Positions 45,943 to 54,640 of a stretch of DNA of 64,000 nucleotides are shown piece after piece. How positions within the stretch are numbered: the first letter of the stretch is position 1; every line of letters begins with the position of its first letter. The DNA comes from Selenomonadales bacterium (GTDB lineage: Bacteria; Bacillota; Negativicutes; Selenomonadales; Selenomonadaceae), in contig CAAGHH010000018.1 of the NCBI GenBank assembly GCA_900769615.1, forward strand, positions 32,195 through 96,194, written 5' to 3'. The translations under genes were made by a program, and so were the position numbers. Below the pieces are notes generated by a model. It did not search any database, had not been told where the DNA came from, and was given only the letters and a program-made list of their open reading frames with translations.

Positions 45943-47210
45943 TAGCTTTCGAGTGGCTGACCGCCAACGTCTTGATCATCTTTTTTCAAAATAACAAATG
46001 CATAAAGGCTAGCTGCTAAGACAATGCCAGCTATTACCAAAAATGTGTTTTGATAACCAATACTGTCATGCAAGGCGCCAAGCGGCGTTGAAAATATTAT
46101 CTGACCGACCTGCGCTGCTATCTGAAAACCTACCATATACAGCGTCGCTGATACTCGTGTATCAAAATGCAACGTAAAATAACGGAAAATAGCCAAAATA
46201 AACAAGGCTGTTTCTGGTGCATGCAAAAGCTTTACAATCGCGATTCCCAAAGGATTAGTTACTAAACCGCAGCCGCCAATACGCAAAATCATAATGCTGC
46301 AGCCAAGCAAGATAGCTTTGCGAATACCGATTTTTTTCATTAATACCGGAACCATACCCATCATTAAAAATTCTAAGAAAACCTCTAGAGAATTAAGCAC
46401 GCCATACGCCTGCTGTCCTTCCTCGGTAGTAGCAAAAAAACGCGTGAAAAACTCAGGGAACATCTGCTGATCAAATACGGTATAAAATGTCCAGGACATA
46501 ATTACAAAAACAATTATTTTCCAAACATCAAAGATTTTAAAAACGCCTAAAATTTCACTTAATGATGGCGTCTGATTTTCCTTTTTGCTTTCGGATTGAT
46601 TCTCATATTTTGCCAAATTGGCCGCTTTCTTTTCTGGCTCCAATGCCAGCAGAATGAGCAGCAATAATAATGCTACCGCTGAACCAGTCCAAAATACCAA
46701 ATACGGATTTATCGTAAAGAGAAAACCAGCGGCCAAAGCCGAAACAGCATATCCAAAGGAACCCCAGGCTCTAGCCTGACCATATTCAAAATTAAACCGA
46801 CGGCTCATACGCTCAGTAACTGCTTCAAACACGGGGCAAGCCGCTAAATAAGCCACCGCTAGGTATACGGCTCCTACCATAGCTCCAACATAAAAATTAG
46901 CCTTTAGCATCGGCACATAAATAAAGGTAAAAAACGGTGCTAACAAAACCTGACAGGCAATTAAAACAATCATCAGCGATTTTTTCATACCTAATTTATC
47001 CTGAATAGAGCCATAGACAAACATCAGCACCAACGCTACCGCTGAACCAAATGAATAAATCGTACCGACCTGCGCGCCAGTAAAGCCTTGTTTAGTTGTC
47101 AGCCAAATTTGAAAGAACGACCACCATATTCCCCAGCCAGCAAAAAACAAAAGAATCTCTAACGAACTTTGACGATAAAATGGATTGGAAAAAGCTTTCA
47201 TATTAAGCAT
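45942..47210 (-). CDS. cscB: MFS sucrose/oligosaccharide:H+ symporter (CscB/LacY family)
   Basis: 422 residues, 12 transmembrane segments. It starts FYRQSSLEILLFFAGWGIWWSFFQIWL, the typical N-terminus of the oligosaccharide:H+ symporter family, and contains DKLGMKKSL and RAWGSFGYA (the MFS loop and a conserved Gly-rich helix). Pairing with a GH32 invertase and LacI regulator makes sucrose or a fructo-oligosaccharide the likely substrate. GGGGGC lies before the ATG, ten bases after the invertase stop. Confidence 0.82.
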   Translation of the reverse strand: MLNMKAFSNPFYRQSSLEILLFFAGWGIWWSFFQIWLTTKQGFTGAQVGTIYSFGSAVALVLMFVYGSIQDKLGMKKSLMIVLIACQVLLAPFFTFIYVPMLKANFYVGAMVGAVYLAVAYLAACPVFEAVTERMSRRFNFEYGQARAWGSFGYAVSALAAGFLFTINPYLVFWTGSAVALLLLLILLALEPEKKAANLAKYENQSESKKENQTPSLSEILGVFKIFDVWKIIVFVIMSWTFYTVFDQQMFPEFFTRFFATTEEGQQAYGVLNSLEVFLEFLMMGMVPVLMKKIGIRKAILLGCSIMILRIGGCGLVTNPLGIAIVKLLHAPETALFILAIFRYFTLHFDTRVSATLYMVGFQIAAQVGQIIFSTPLGALHDSIGYQNTFLVIAGIVLAASLYAFVILKKDDQDVGGQPLES

Positions 47211-47222
47211 TTTTTAGCCCCC

Positions 47223-48605
47223 TCAATATTTATTCGTAGCAGCCTCTAATTCATAAATAGTTATGTTGCCATTTCCTTGACTTACATTTAATGCAATCGC
47301 ACCATCAAAATAAATTCGTTCCGTAAAAGTGATAGCACCATCATTAACAAATATTTCCACTGAGCTTTTATCAACAAATACCTGCAATTTTATATTGTCA
47401 TTTTCCTCGATGCTAGTTGCCCGTTCACCATCTTTAGTGTTGCGGTTTAATATCAGCCGTTTTTTTTGCCAATCGACATTAAGTTTTACATCATGGGTAC
47501 CATCGCTGATGCTCATAACTTCACCGGATTTAAGATCTTTTAAATTCAAGCTTATTTCAGCAGTTCGTGGCAAGTTATAGCTATGATTAATTTTCACTGT
47601 TTCATCAGCCAATTTTTGCTGTCTTAGGTTAACCATTTCCTTTATTGGCTGCTGATAAATATAGTTGCCTTTAATAGTAAGCTCCCGCGGAATCGTAAGT
47701 GCTCCCGCCCAGCCATCAGCTTTTTCATACATAGGTGAATCCCAGGCGTTCATCCAAGCCAGCATTATGCGCCGGCCATCAGGAATCAGCAATGTCTGCG
47801 TAGCATAAAAATCATGACCATTATCTATTTCGATAAATTCACTACGGTTAAGTTCATACGTCTCAGGGTCAAGCTCACCCATAATATAGCCAGTCTGATT
47901 TAAATTGTGATACTTATCACCATCCGGCTTTACCCCTTGGGGTGACATTAAAAGTACATCTTTGCCATCCAGCTTAAAGAAATCCGGGCACTCCCACATA
48001 TAACCTTCAGTGAGCTTGCCATTAGCCTTAGCCAAAATAGATACCCGTTCCCATTTCTTTAAATCCTTGGATTTATACAAAAGCGCCCGACCTAATTCAT
48101 CAGCACCTTGACTGCCAAGAACCATAAAAAATTCATCGCCTTCACGCCATACTTTAGGATCACGGAAATGCTTGGTATTATCAGCTGGAACTCGAAGAAC
48201 CGGATTACCTTCATACTTGGTAAAATGAATGCCATCTTCACTGTAAGCTAAATTCTGATTTTCATAAAAAGCTTCACCATCACCAGGTTCAATATAATGA
48301 TGCCCAGTATAAATAAGCCATAACTTGCCTTCATACTCTACTGCACTGCCAGAAAAGCAACCACTTTCCATGTCACCGGGAACTAATGCTGTCGGCAAGG
48401 TTTCCCAATGCAGCATATCCTTGCTGCGAGCATGACCCCAGTGCATCGGTCCCCAATCAGCCGAATATGGATGATACTGATAAAAAATATGATAATAGCC
48501 TTTAAAATATGACAGTCCATTCGGGTCATTCATCCAACCGCCCTTAGTCATCAAATGATAGCCTAGACGATAACGCTCATTAATTACCTGCATTTCCTCT
48601 TTCAT
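47223..48605 (-). CDS. cscA: GH32 beta-fructosidase / sucrose hydrolase
   Basis: 460 residues from ATG 48605 (GGAGGCAGC upstream); the longer frame has no ribosome site. Catalytic motifs are WMNDPNG (nucleophile Asp, about residue 27), FRDPKVW and ECPDFF (acid/base Glu). The N-terminal five-bladed propeller (about 15-320) and C-terminal beta-sandwich (about 340-455) are both present. It has no signal peptide, so it acts inside the cell on sucrose or short fructans brought in by the adjacent symporter. Since that is a proton symporter and not a PTS, unphosphorylated sucrose is the likely substrate. Confidence 0.93.
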   Translation of the reverse strand: MKEEMQVINERYRLGYHLMTKGGWMNDPNGLSYFKGYYHIFYQYHPYSADWGPMHWGHARSKDMLHWETLPTALVPGDMESGCFSGSAVEYEGKLWLIYTGHHYIEPGDGEAFYENQNLAYSEDGIHFTKYEGNPVLRVPADNTKHFRDPKVWREGDEFFMVLGSQGADELGRALLYKSKDLKKWERVSILAKANGKLTEGYMWECPDFFKLDGKDVLLMSPQGVKPDGDKYHNLNQTGYIMGELDPETYELNRSEFIEIDNGHDFYATQTLLIPDGRRIMLAWMNAWDSPMYEKADGWAGALTIPRELTIKGNYIYQQPIKEMVNLRQQKLADETVKINHSYNLPRTAEISLNLKDLKSGEVMSISDGTHDVKLNVDWQKKRLILNRNTKDGERATSIEENDNIKLQVFVDKSSVEIFVNDGAITFTERIYFDGAIALNVSQGNGNITIYELEAATNKY

Positions 48606-48637
48606 TATGCTGCCTCCGTTTTCATCGTAATTAACTA

Positions 48638-48731
48638 TATCAAACCGATTCGATAATCCCTTAAAATATATCGAATCAGCATAAAACCGGTTCGATATAT
48701 TTATAATAGCGACAAAACAATACTTTGTCAA
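48638..48731 (-). promoter_or_regulatory. cscA promoter with LacI-type operators
   Basis: On the minus strand TTGACA (48726-48731), 17 bases, TATTAT (48703-48708). Immediately downstream ATATATCGAA (48666-48675) and TTCGATATAT (48691-48700) form a 10-bp inverted repeat, with AAACCGGTTCGATA inside. A second site, TATCAAACCGATTCGATA, lies at 48638-48655. Placement fits repression by the adjacent LacI protein. Confidence 0.7.
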
Positions 48732-48780
48732 TAGTTTTCTTCATTTTCAGACTTTTATTACTAAAACAAAAACAGCCTGC

Positions 48781-49755
48781 TTAGCAGGTTGTTCCTTGAA
48801 TTAAGCTGGGGCTGGCAATCAAAACCAAGTTATCCGTTTTGCCCTCAACCATATTTACAACTTTCTTAGCCGCAATACTCGCCAGTTTTTCAATTGGCTG
48901 CCTGACGGCCGTTATTGGCTGCAATCCCAGCTTAGTTATACTTGTTCCATCATAAGCTACCAATTTCAAATCACGCGGTATTACTCGCCCCAGCTTGGAG
49001 GCTACACTCATACTAGCAGCTATTGCCATATCAGCACCAAATATGCCATCAACGCTTGGGTATCGTTCAAATATAGCCTGCGCAGTTTGCAAAAAATCAT
49101 GATAAGCAAAAGCATTCCACGGCATTTCCCAAGTTACAGTCTCTATACCATGTTCCCACATAGCCGTATGAAATGTATGATGATATTCATTAGCTGGTGT
49201 CTGTACGCCCTGATAACCAGCTATTTCCACAATGTACTTGCAATCATGCTGCAAAAAAGCCTTGGCAGCCAGCCGCCCGCCTGCTAAATGATCCGCATGA
49301 ACAATTGGTATATGCTCATTTAAATACCTATCAAACGCTACTACCGGTAAATCCAAATCATCATAAATAGATACATCTAAAGAATGTGCCCCCATAATGA
49401 TACCATCCATCATCTGCCGGCGCAGCATATCAATAAATGTCCGCTCCGAATTCTCTTTTTCCTTAGTGCAGCAAAGCATCATCTTATAACCCAGCTTGTA
49501 AAGCTCGCCTTCTAAAGCCTCCACCACCTCGGCAAAAAACGGATGTGATACCGAAGGCACAATAACGCCAATTGTTTTTGTGCGCATAAGTGATAGATTG
49601 CGTGCCACCTCACTTGGTATATAATTTAATTTTTTTACCGCCGCTTCAACCTTTTGCCGTGTTGCCTCTGATACATACCCCTTTTTATTTAAAACCAGCG
49701 ACACCGTACTAGCAGCTACTCCTGCTTCCCGCGCTACGTCTTTAATCCTTGCCAT
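48781..49755 (-). CDS. LacI-family regulator of sucrose genes (CscR/ScrR-like)
   Basis: 324 residues. Helix-turn-helix IKDVAREAGVAASTVSLVLNKKGYVSEATRQKV at the N-terminus, effector domain from about residue 60 (TIGVIVPSVSHPFFAEVVEALE, GIIMGAHSLDVS, FGADMAIAASM, YDGTSITKLGLQPITAVRQP). It precedes the invertase-permease pair on the same strand, and operator-like palindromes lie between. Sucrose or fructose as inducer is inference. Confidence 0.85.
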   Translation of the reverse strand: MARIKDVAREAGVAASTVSLVLNKKGYVSEATRQKVEAAVKKLNYIPSEVARNLSLMRTKTIGVIVPSVSHPFFAEVVEALEGELYKLGYKMMLCCTKEKENSERTFIDMLRRQMMDGIIMGAHSLDVSIYDDLDLPVVAFDRYLNEHIPIVHADHLAGGRLAAKAFLQHDCKYIVEIAGYQGVQTPANEYHHTFHTAMWEHGIETVTWEMPWNAFAYHDFLQTAQAIFERYPSVDGIFGADMAIAASMSVASKLGRVIPRDLKLVAYDGTSITKLGLQPITAVRQPIEKLASIAAKKVVNMVEGKTDNLVLIASPSLIQGTTC

Positions 49756-49856
49756 GGTTTATTACTATGTCATTCCTTTCTATATTTATAGTTATCATTT
49801 TTTCATAAATAGTCGAATATAAATTTATATGCTAATTCAAAAATGTCAAAAAAAAT

Positions 49857-51197
49857 TTAATTCAACTTCAGATGATGTTTGTAAAAACGGTACAATAATA
49901 CAATAAACAAACCCGCTATAAACCAGCTGACTGAATAGCACGCCATCAATACATCATACGTCGGATACGCCGGAAACAGAGTATAAAGCCAAGTTATTCG
50001 CACGCCACATATTCCTAAAAGGGTCAAGATAGCCGGTGCTAACGAAAAACCATACCCGCGCATAGCTCCCGACAAAACATCAATAAATGCCTGTATAAAC
50101 TCCGGTGCCACGATATACCATAATCTGGTTATACCTAATTCGATAACCTTGGGATCAGGATTAAAAAATGCTAACAATGACTGCGCAAAGCACAACACGA
50201 TAACTGCCATTCCCATAGTTGCAGCTATTGACAACAATAAACCAACTTTAGTTATCTGATAGCAGCGAACAATATTGCCAGCCCCATAATTTTGACTGAC
50301 AAACGTTGTCGTAGCCTGCGCAAAGGCACTCAAAAAACAATAAACATTTATCTCTATCGTAAAGGCTGCCGCCGAAGCAGCCATAGCATCAGCACCTAAG
50401 CTGTTGATAGCTGCTTGAATTAAAATATTAGACAACGAAAAAACCATTCCCTGAATACCAGCTGGCAAACCAATTTTTACTACCTTAACCAAAAGCTCTC
50501 CTTGGAAGTGCCATTTATCCAGTCGCAGCCGTAAAATATCATCCGTATGCGTAAGCGTCCAAAACAATATTCCCGCACTAATAACATTAGCCAGATCAGT
50601 AGCTACAGCAACACCAGCAACACCCCATCCCCAAGTAACAAATAGCACATTAAGACCAATATTAGCTATGCTGGCGGCTGCTAAAGCTATAAGCGGTGTC
50701 TTAGTATCACCACGCGCTCTAAGGATAGCTGCCTCAAAATTATAAATCCCCATAACTGGAATTCCCAGCAGGTAAACCCGCAAATAGGTTTCAGCCATCG
50801 CTTTAACCTCCAAAGGAACCTCCAGCCAATTAATAATCGGACCAGTCAAGATTTCACCAATAACCGCTATACCAAGACCGGTAAATAAAGCTAATATAAA
50901 CGAAGTCTGAACAGCTGCTCCTACCCTTTCTGACTGTCTGGCACCAATGAATTGCGCAATAACTACATTGGAGCCTAATGACAAGCCTAAAAAAAGATTA
51001 ACCATGATACCAATAATAGAAATATTGTTACCGACAGCAGCCATCGCATTTTTGCCAACATACTTGCCTAAAACCGCTACATCTGCCGCATTAAATAATT
51101 GCTGCAAAACGCCTGTCAGTGCTAAGGGCAGGGCAAAAATTATCAATTTATCCCAAAATGACCCCTGAAGCATATCCATATTCCTGTTATTTAACAT
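49857..51197 (-). CDS. MATE-family multidrug/Na+ or H+ antiporter
   Basis: 446 residues with 12 transmembrane segments in two halves. LALTGVLQQLFNAADVAVLGKYVGKNAMAAVG (about 25-55) and the second-half match GLPAGIQGMVFSLSNILIQAAINSLGADAMAA are typical of the DinF/NorM-like MATE proteins. I start at ATG 51197; AAAGGA lies better placed for a TTG at 51203, so the start is uncertain by two codons. A perfect inverted repeat sits just upstream. The substrate is unknown. It is monocistronic. Confidence 0.88.
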   Translation of the reverse strand: MLNNRNMDMLQGSFWDKLIIFALPLALTGVLQQLFNAADVAVLGKYVGKNAMAAVGNNISIIGIMVNLFLGLSLGSNVVIAQFIGARQSERVGAAVQTSFILALFTGLGIAVIGEILTGPIINWLEVPLEVKAMAETYLRVYLLGIPVMGIYNFEAAILRARGDTKTPLIALAAASIANIGLNVLFVTWGWGVAGVAVATDLANVISAGILFWTLTHTDDILRLRLDKWHFQGELLVKVVKIGLPAGIQGMVFSLSNILIQAAINSLGADAMAASAAAFTIEINVYCFLSAFAQATTTFVSQNYGAGNIVRCYQITKVGLLLSIAATMGMAVIVLCFAQSLLAFFNPDPKVIELGITRLWYIVAPEFIQAFIDVLSGAMRGYGFSLAPAILTLLGICGVRITWLYTLFPAYPTYDVLMACYSVSWFIAGLFIVLLYRFYKHHLKLN

Positions 51198-51219
51198 CTT
51201 CAAAAATTTAGTCCTTTCC

Positions 51220-51242
51220 TTAGTGATTAACACAATCACTAA
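51220..51242 (-). promoter_or_regulatory. Perfect palindromic operator upstream of the MATE gene
   Basis: TTAGTGATT-AACAC-AATCACTAA: nine-base arms, five-base spacer, 22 bases before the ATG. The size is typical of MarR- or TetR-type repressor sites that control efflux pumps. No such regulator is in the window. Confidence 0.6.
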
Positions 51243-51290
51243 ATCATCTACTAACCAGCCATTTTATCTCTATATATTATGATTATGCTA

Positions 51291-51782
51291 TTAATAAATA
51301 ACTTTTCCCCATTCCTTCACCAGCATATCCATACTCCAGCGGGCATTGGCCGGGCTGGTGGATGGCATGTTATAAAAGGCAACATCTTCACGGGTTAAAA
51401 GCTGCTTATTGTAGCGTCTGAATGCTTGAGCAGATTTACCGCCATTGAAGCAAATTCTTTTGATATTCGGATATTCCGCAAGCAGGGCAGTGAAATCATT
51501 GCCCTGCTCATTTTTTATAGCTGAATCCAAACTGCCATCCCGGTCACAAGTGGCTATAGAATCCCAAAGGGCTATATGATGGCGCAGCAACAGTTGCAGC
51601 CGCAGCTGGTAGTCTATTGGTACCTCCAATTCACCGAGCAGCCTTACCATCAACGGCCAAAACCGATTTTGGGGATGAGCATAATACTGTTGCTTCTCAA
51701 GAGAGCTGACGCCTGGCATAGAGCCTAAAATCAGCGTATGACATTTATTATCTATACTCGGCGGAAAGCCAATACAATTCAT
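51291..51782 (-). CDS. UDG-superfamily DNA-deoxyinosine/uracil glycosylase
   Basis: 163 residues. LILGSMPGVSSLEKQQYYAHPQNRFWPLM (about 17-45) is the motif-I region and NMPSTSPANA (about 138-147) the motif-II region of the Mug-like hypoxanthine-DNA glycosylase branch of the uracil-DNA glycosylase superfamily. It removes deaminated bases in repair. The exact base preference cannot be read. AGGTGAT precedes the ATG. It is a single-gene unit. Confidence 0.85.
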   Translation of the reverse strand: MNCIGFPPSIDNKCHTLILGSMPGVSSLEKQQYYAHPQNRFWPLMVRLLGELEVPIDYQLRLQLLLRHHIALWDSIATCDRDGSLDSAIKNEQGNDFTALLAEYPNIKRICFNGGKSAQAFRRYNKQLLTREDVAFYNMPSTSPANARWSMDMLVKEWGKVIY

Positions 51783-52124
51783 ATAATCACCTGCCTTTGG
51801 GGTATTGTCTGCCCATTGATTACAACTAGCAAACAGTACATAATTTATAACGAAAACACTGTATTTTTATTATTCACAAGAATGACAACTGCTTTTGCAA
51901 CACTTAACCTCGTTAACCTATATAAATATAACTCTACCGCATTTTACTTAAATTGAAAAGACTTATTATGCTCGCTGCCATATTCGTTATCTGTTTATAG
52001 CTGCAAAGTGTTGCTACACTACCTTCAAAATTAGCCAAAAACTATATTTTGTCATATAAATACCCCCGAAAGTTAAAACCTTTTAAATCTAACTTTCGGG
52101 GGATAATACCTCAATTGACGGCTT
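51783..52124. other. Intergenic region with wbaP terminator hairpin
   Basis: AT-rich, no coding sequence seen. The only clear structure is CCCCCGAAAGTTA (52063-52075) / TAACTTTCGGGGG (52090-52102), a 13-bp perfect stem downstream of wbaP. T-richness after it is modest on the minus strand. Its form resembles the inner stem at 11119-11154 (CCCC..AAGTTA / TAACTT..GGGG). Confidence 0.6.
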
Positions 52125-53555
52125 TTAATACGCACCTTTACCAACAAATACTGCTTTTATCGTTTTAAACAAATACATTATATCTATCCATATCGACCAG
52201 TTACGCACATACCAAGTGTCCATTGCAACCCGCTCTTCATAAGTAGTATCACTGCGACCGCTTGCCTGCCACATACCAGTTATGCCTGGCAATACCATCG
52301 AATATTCACGAAAATTTTTATCATACTTATCAATTTCTTCCTGCACGATTGGTCTTGGTCCGACCAAACTCATATCTCCCTTGATAACGTTCCACAACTG
52401 TGGCAATTCATCAAGGCTTGTTTTTCGTAAAAAAGCTCCTAATTTAGTAATTCTTGGATCATTAGTAAGTTTAAATGTCTCCTCCCACTCTTTACGAGCT
52501 GATGGATTTTGGGCTAAATACGCTTTTAGCTTTTCCTGAGCATTCGGCACCATTGACTGAAATTTATAACAGGGAAATAAAATGCCATTTTTGCCAACTC
52601 GCTTATGCGCAAAAATAACATGACCATGATTTTCTACTGCCACCATAATAGTTACTATCAGCAATACAGGCGATATCAGCAATCCGCCAACAATAGTAAC
52701 AATGATATCAAAAAATCGTTTAATAATACGATTGCGACGCCTAGCAAGATTATTTTTCAGGCGCAACAGCAGTACTTCTTCACTAAATAAAACTTGTGGC
52801 TCAACCCCTGTCATCGGCGTACCAATAAGATCCGGTACAAACGATACATTGCGCACATAAGGCTGGATTCTGCCTATTAAATCAGCCAATTTATCATTAT
52901 CCATCCCTGGAGCAGTTATAATAACCGTCTGTACTTTGGCATCACGAATAATTACCTCAGCTTCATCAATATTGCCATAAAGCAAATAATTTTCAGCCAG
53001 CTCTTTAGATAACGGTGCATCATCAATGATGCCAGCTATATCATAACGATAACCACGATCATTATTAAAAAAGCGCAATACCCGCTCAGCGGTTTTCCCT
53101 GCACCAATTAATATAACCGGCTCGTAAAATAAATGAAATTTTTTCAAAAGCACGTGTACCAAACAGCGGATTACATATATATTTATCAATAATAAAATGC
53201 CAAAAAGCAAAACAAATAATCGTGATGCCAATAAAGTTTTTTCAAAAAAATATAATGCTACTACACAGGATATAAGACCTAGCATAACTGAATAAAATAC
53301 GCTTTGAACAGTTTCCATTATAGGCTTCATCTGCTCATACGACCTGGACTGTCCTAAAAATAAAATAAATACCAACGGAATCCATAAATAAATATAGCTT
53401 GGCGCAATCATATAAGGAATAATGCTTACTGAATCTAACATATTATGCAAAATCAGCGCACCTTTTTCCGCCAATAATATTGCTAGATAATCAAGCATTA
53501 TAAATAAACATGGATAAAGATACCGCTCAACTTTGAGCTTAATCGGTACATTCAT
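52125..53555 (-). CDS. wbaP: Undecaprenyl-phosphate sugar-1-phosphate transferase (WbaP-like)
   Basis: 476 residues. Four N-terminal transmembrane segments (about 12-125), a CoA-binding-like Rossmann region (VILIGAGKTAERVLRFF, about 148), a further membrane helix (about 278-300) and the C-terminal catalytic domain: KRFFDIIVTIVGG, FAHKRVGKNG, FRKTSLDELPQLWNVIKGDMSLVGPRP, NWSIWIDIMYLFKT. It transfers a sugar phosphate (galactose or glucose) to undecaprenyl phosphate and starts repeat-unit assembly. GGGGGAATACAATT precedes the ATG. It is the last gene of the locus on the minus strand, separated from the rest by the manC/Rpn scar. Confidence 0.93.
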   Translation of the reverse strand: MNVPIKLKVERYLYPCLFIMLDYLAILLAEKGALILHNMLDSVSIIPYMIAPSYIYLWIPLVFILFLGQSRSYEQMKPIMETVQSVFYSVMLGLISCVVALYFFEKTLLASRLFVLLFGILLLINIYVIRCLVHVLLKKFHLFYEPVILIGAGKTAERVLRFFNNDRGYRYDIAGIIDDAPLSKELAENYLLYGNIDEAEVIIRDAKVQTVIITAPGMDNDKLADLIGRIQPYVRNVSFVPDLIGTPMTGVEPQVLFSEEVLLLRLKNNLARRRNRIIKRFFDIIVTIVGGLLISPVLLIVTIMVAVENHGHVIFAHKRVGKNGILFPCYKFQSMVPNAQEKLKAYLAQNPSARKEWEETFKLTNDPRITKLGAFLRKTSLDELPQLWNVIKGDMSLVGPRPIVQEEIDKYDKNFREYSMVLPGITGMWQASGRSDTTYEERVAMDTWYVRNWSIWIDIMYLFKTIKAVFVGKGAY

Positions 53556-53616
53556 AATTGTATTCCCCCAAATACAAAATTTCCCTTCAATAAATAATCT
53601 TACTTACCACTTTAAA

Positions 53617-53737
53617 TTACAGATATTTTATATCATCTTCTCCTATATAAGTTCCGTTTTGCACCTCGATTATATCAAGAGGAATTTTCCCCGGATTGCT
53701 CAGCTGGTGTCTCGTTGTCTGCGGAATAGCTGCTCTA
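53617..53737 (-). pseudogene. 3' fragment of manC-type mannose-1-phosphate guanylyltransferase
   Basis: Minus-strand frame ending at stop 53617-53619 reads [16 protein letters not shown] then [17 protein letters not shown], the conserved C-terminal end of the mannose-6-phosphate isomerase/cupin domain of ManC/AlgA proteins (NPGK.PLEIIEVQ.G.YLGEDDI). About 36 codons remain; the homology stops near 53737. This suggests a GDP-mannose gene once lay here just upstream of wbaP. Confidence 0.72.
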
Positions 53738-53744
53738 CTCAACC

Positions 53745-54404
53745 ATGCTTTATCGCAAAATGCTATCAAAAAAATCTATTTATTCCAAAAAGTTAATCCA
53801 ACTCCCTGCACCAGAATTTTATGTGCTTTATAACGGCAAAGAACCGTGGACAGACAACATCAAACTTTATCTATCATCAGCCTTTGCCAAAAACCAGCAT
53901 AACCTGGAACTCGTTGTCACGGTCCGCAATATCCGCTATAATAAAGACAACGAATTACTGCAAAAGTACAAACCACTGCATGATTACAGCTTTTTCGTCT
54001 ATGACGTCGAAAAGCGCGTTGCCAGTGGCGATAGCTTAGCTGACGCTATCCGCAGTGCTACTGATTATTGTATAAACCATAACATCATGCGTGATTATTT
54101 ATCCGCTAATTACGAGGAGGTTTTCGAAATGATGAGCCTTAGATGGAACGAAAAAGACGCTAAAAAATACTGGCAAAAAGAAGCTCGCGAAGAAGGTCAC
54201 GCCGCTGGACTCGCTGAAGGACGTGCTCAGGGACTTTCCCAAGGCCATGCACAAGGTCTTGTCAAAGGTCGTATGAGCGCAACCATTGCCTTCATAAAAA
54301 ATCTTATCTCAATGCGTATGCCTTATTCAGATATTGCTAAAGCAACAAACACCTCAATTGAGGAAGTTCAGCGCATTGCTAAAGAAAATGATCTTTCCTT
54401 ATAA
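53745..54404 (+). pseudogene. N-terminally truncated Rpn/PD-(D/E)XK family nuclease (transposase-like)
   Basis: The frame gives 219 residues. From about residue 12, IYSKKLIQLPAPEFYVLYNGKEPWTD and LVVTVRNIRYNKDNELL match the middle of Rpn-type recombination-promoting nucleases, followed by the usual C-terminal EEGHAAGLAEGRAQGLSQGHAQGLVKGR linker and a helix-turn-helix-like tail (MPYSDIAKATNTSIEEVQRIAKEN). The N-terminal half of about 100-130 residues, which carries the PD-(D/E)XK catalytic residues, is absent, and upstream sequence belongs to the manC fragment instead. It is probably non-functional, unless a truncated product binds DNA. Confidence 0.75.
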
Positions 54405-54428
54405 CTGTAAAATATTTGCATCTTTCAA

Positions 54429-54456
54429 GGCTGTCACTTTGGTGGCAGTCTTTTTC
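54429..54456 (+). terminator. Terminator after Rpn remnant
   Basis: GGCTGTCAC-TTTG-GTGGCAGTC followed by TTTTT, about 25 bases after the stop. Confidence 0.85.
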
Positions 54457-54551
54457 TCGCTCTCATTTTGCAAAATCTCCTTTCGAGCTTGACGGACCAC
54501 ATTCAACTAAAAGATGGCAGCTATTACTACAAAAACAATATTTACAGCCTA

Positions 54552-54640
54552 CAGACCCCTTTCCCCTAACAGGGAATAGCTATTTTTTGCTGTAACCATG
54601 TCTTCCCCGCTTGCGGGGAAGGTGCCTTGTAAGGGCGGAA
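54552..54640. repeat. Palindromic extragenic-type repeat overlapping the flippase 3' end
   Basis: CTTCCCCGC-TT-GCGGGGAAG (54602-54621) is a perfect 9-bp hairpin, flanked by CCCTTTCCCCTAACAGGG (54557-54574) and GGTGCCTTGTAAGGGCGGA (54621-54639). This GC-rich, C/G-run style is unlike the AT-rich surroundings and like dispersed palindromic repeats of Firmicutes. It overlaps the coding end of the flippase gene. Confidence 0.6.

Noticed and set aside
53533..53796. Plus-strand frame of 87 residues upstream of the Rpn remnant
   Set aside because: It overlaps the wbaP start antisense and the manC fragment; the meaningful reading here is on the minus strand.
53745..54404. Intact mobile element or active transposase
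   Set aside because: The N-terminal catalytic half is missing and no terminal inverted repeats or target duplications were seen.
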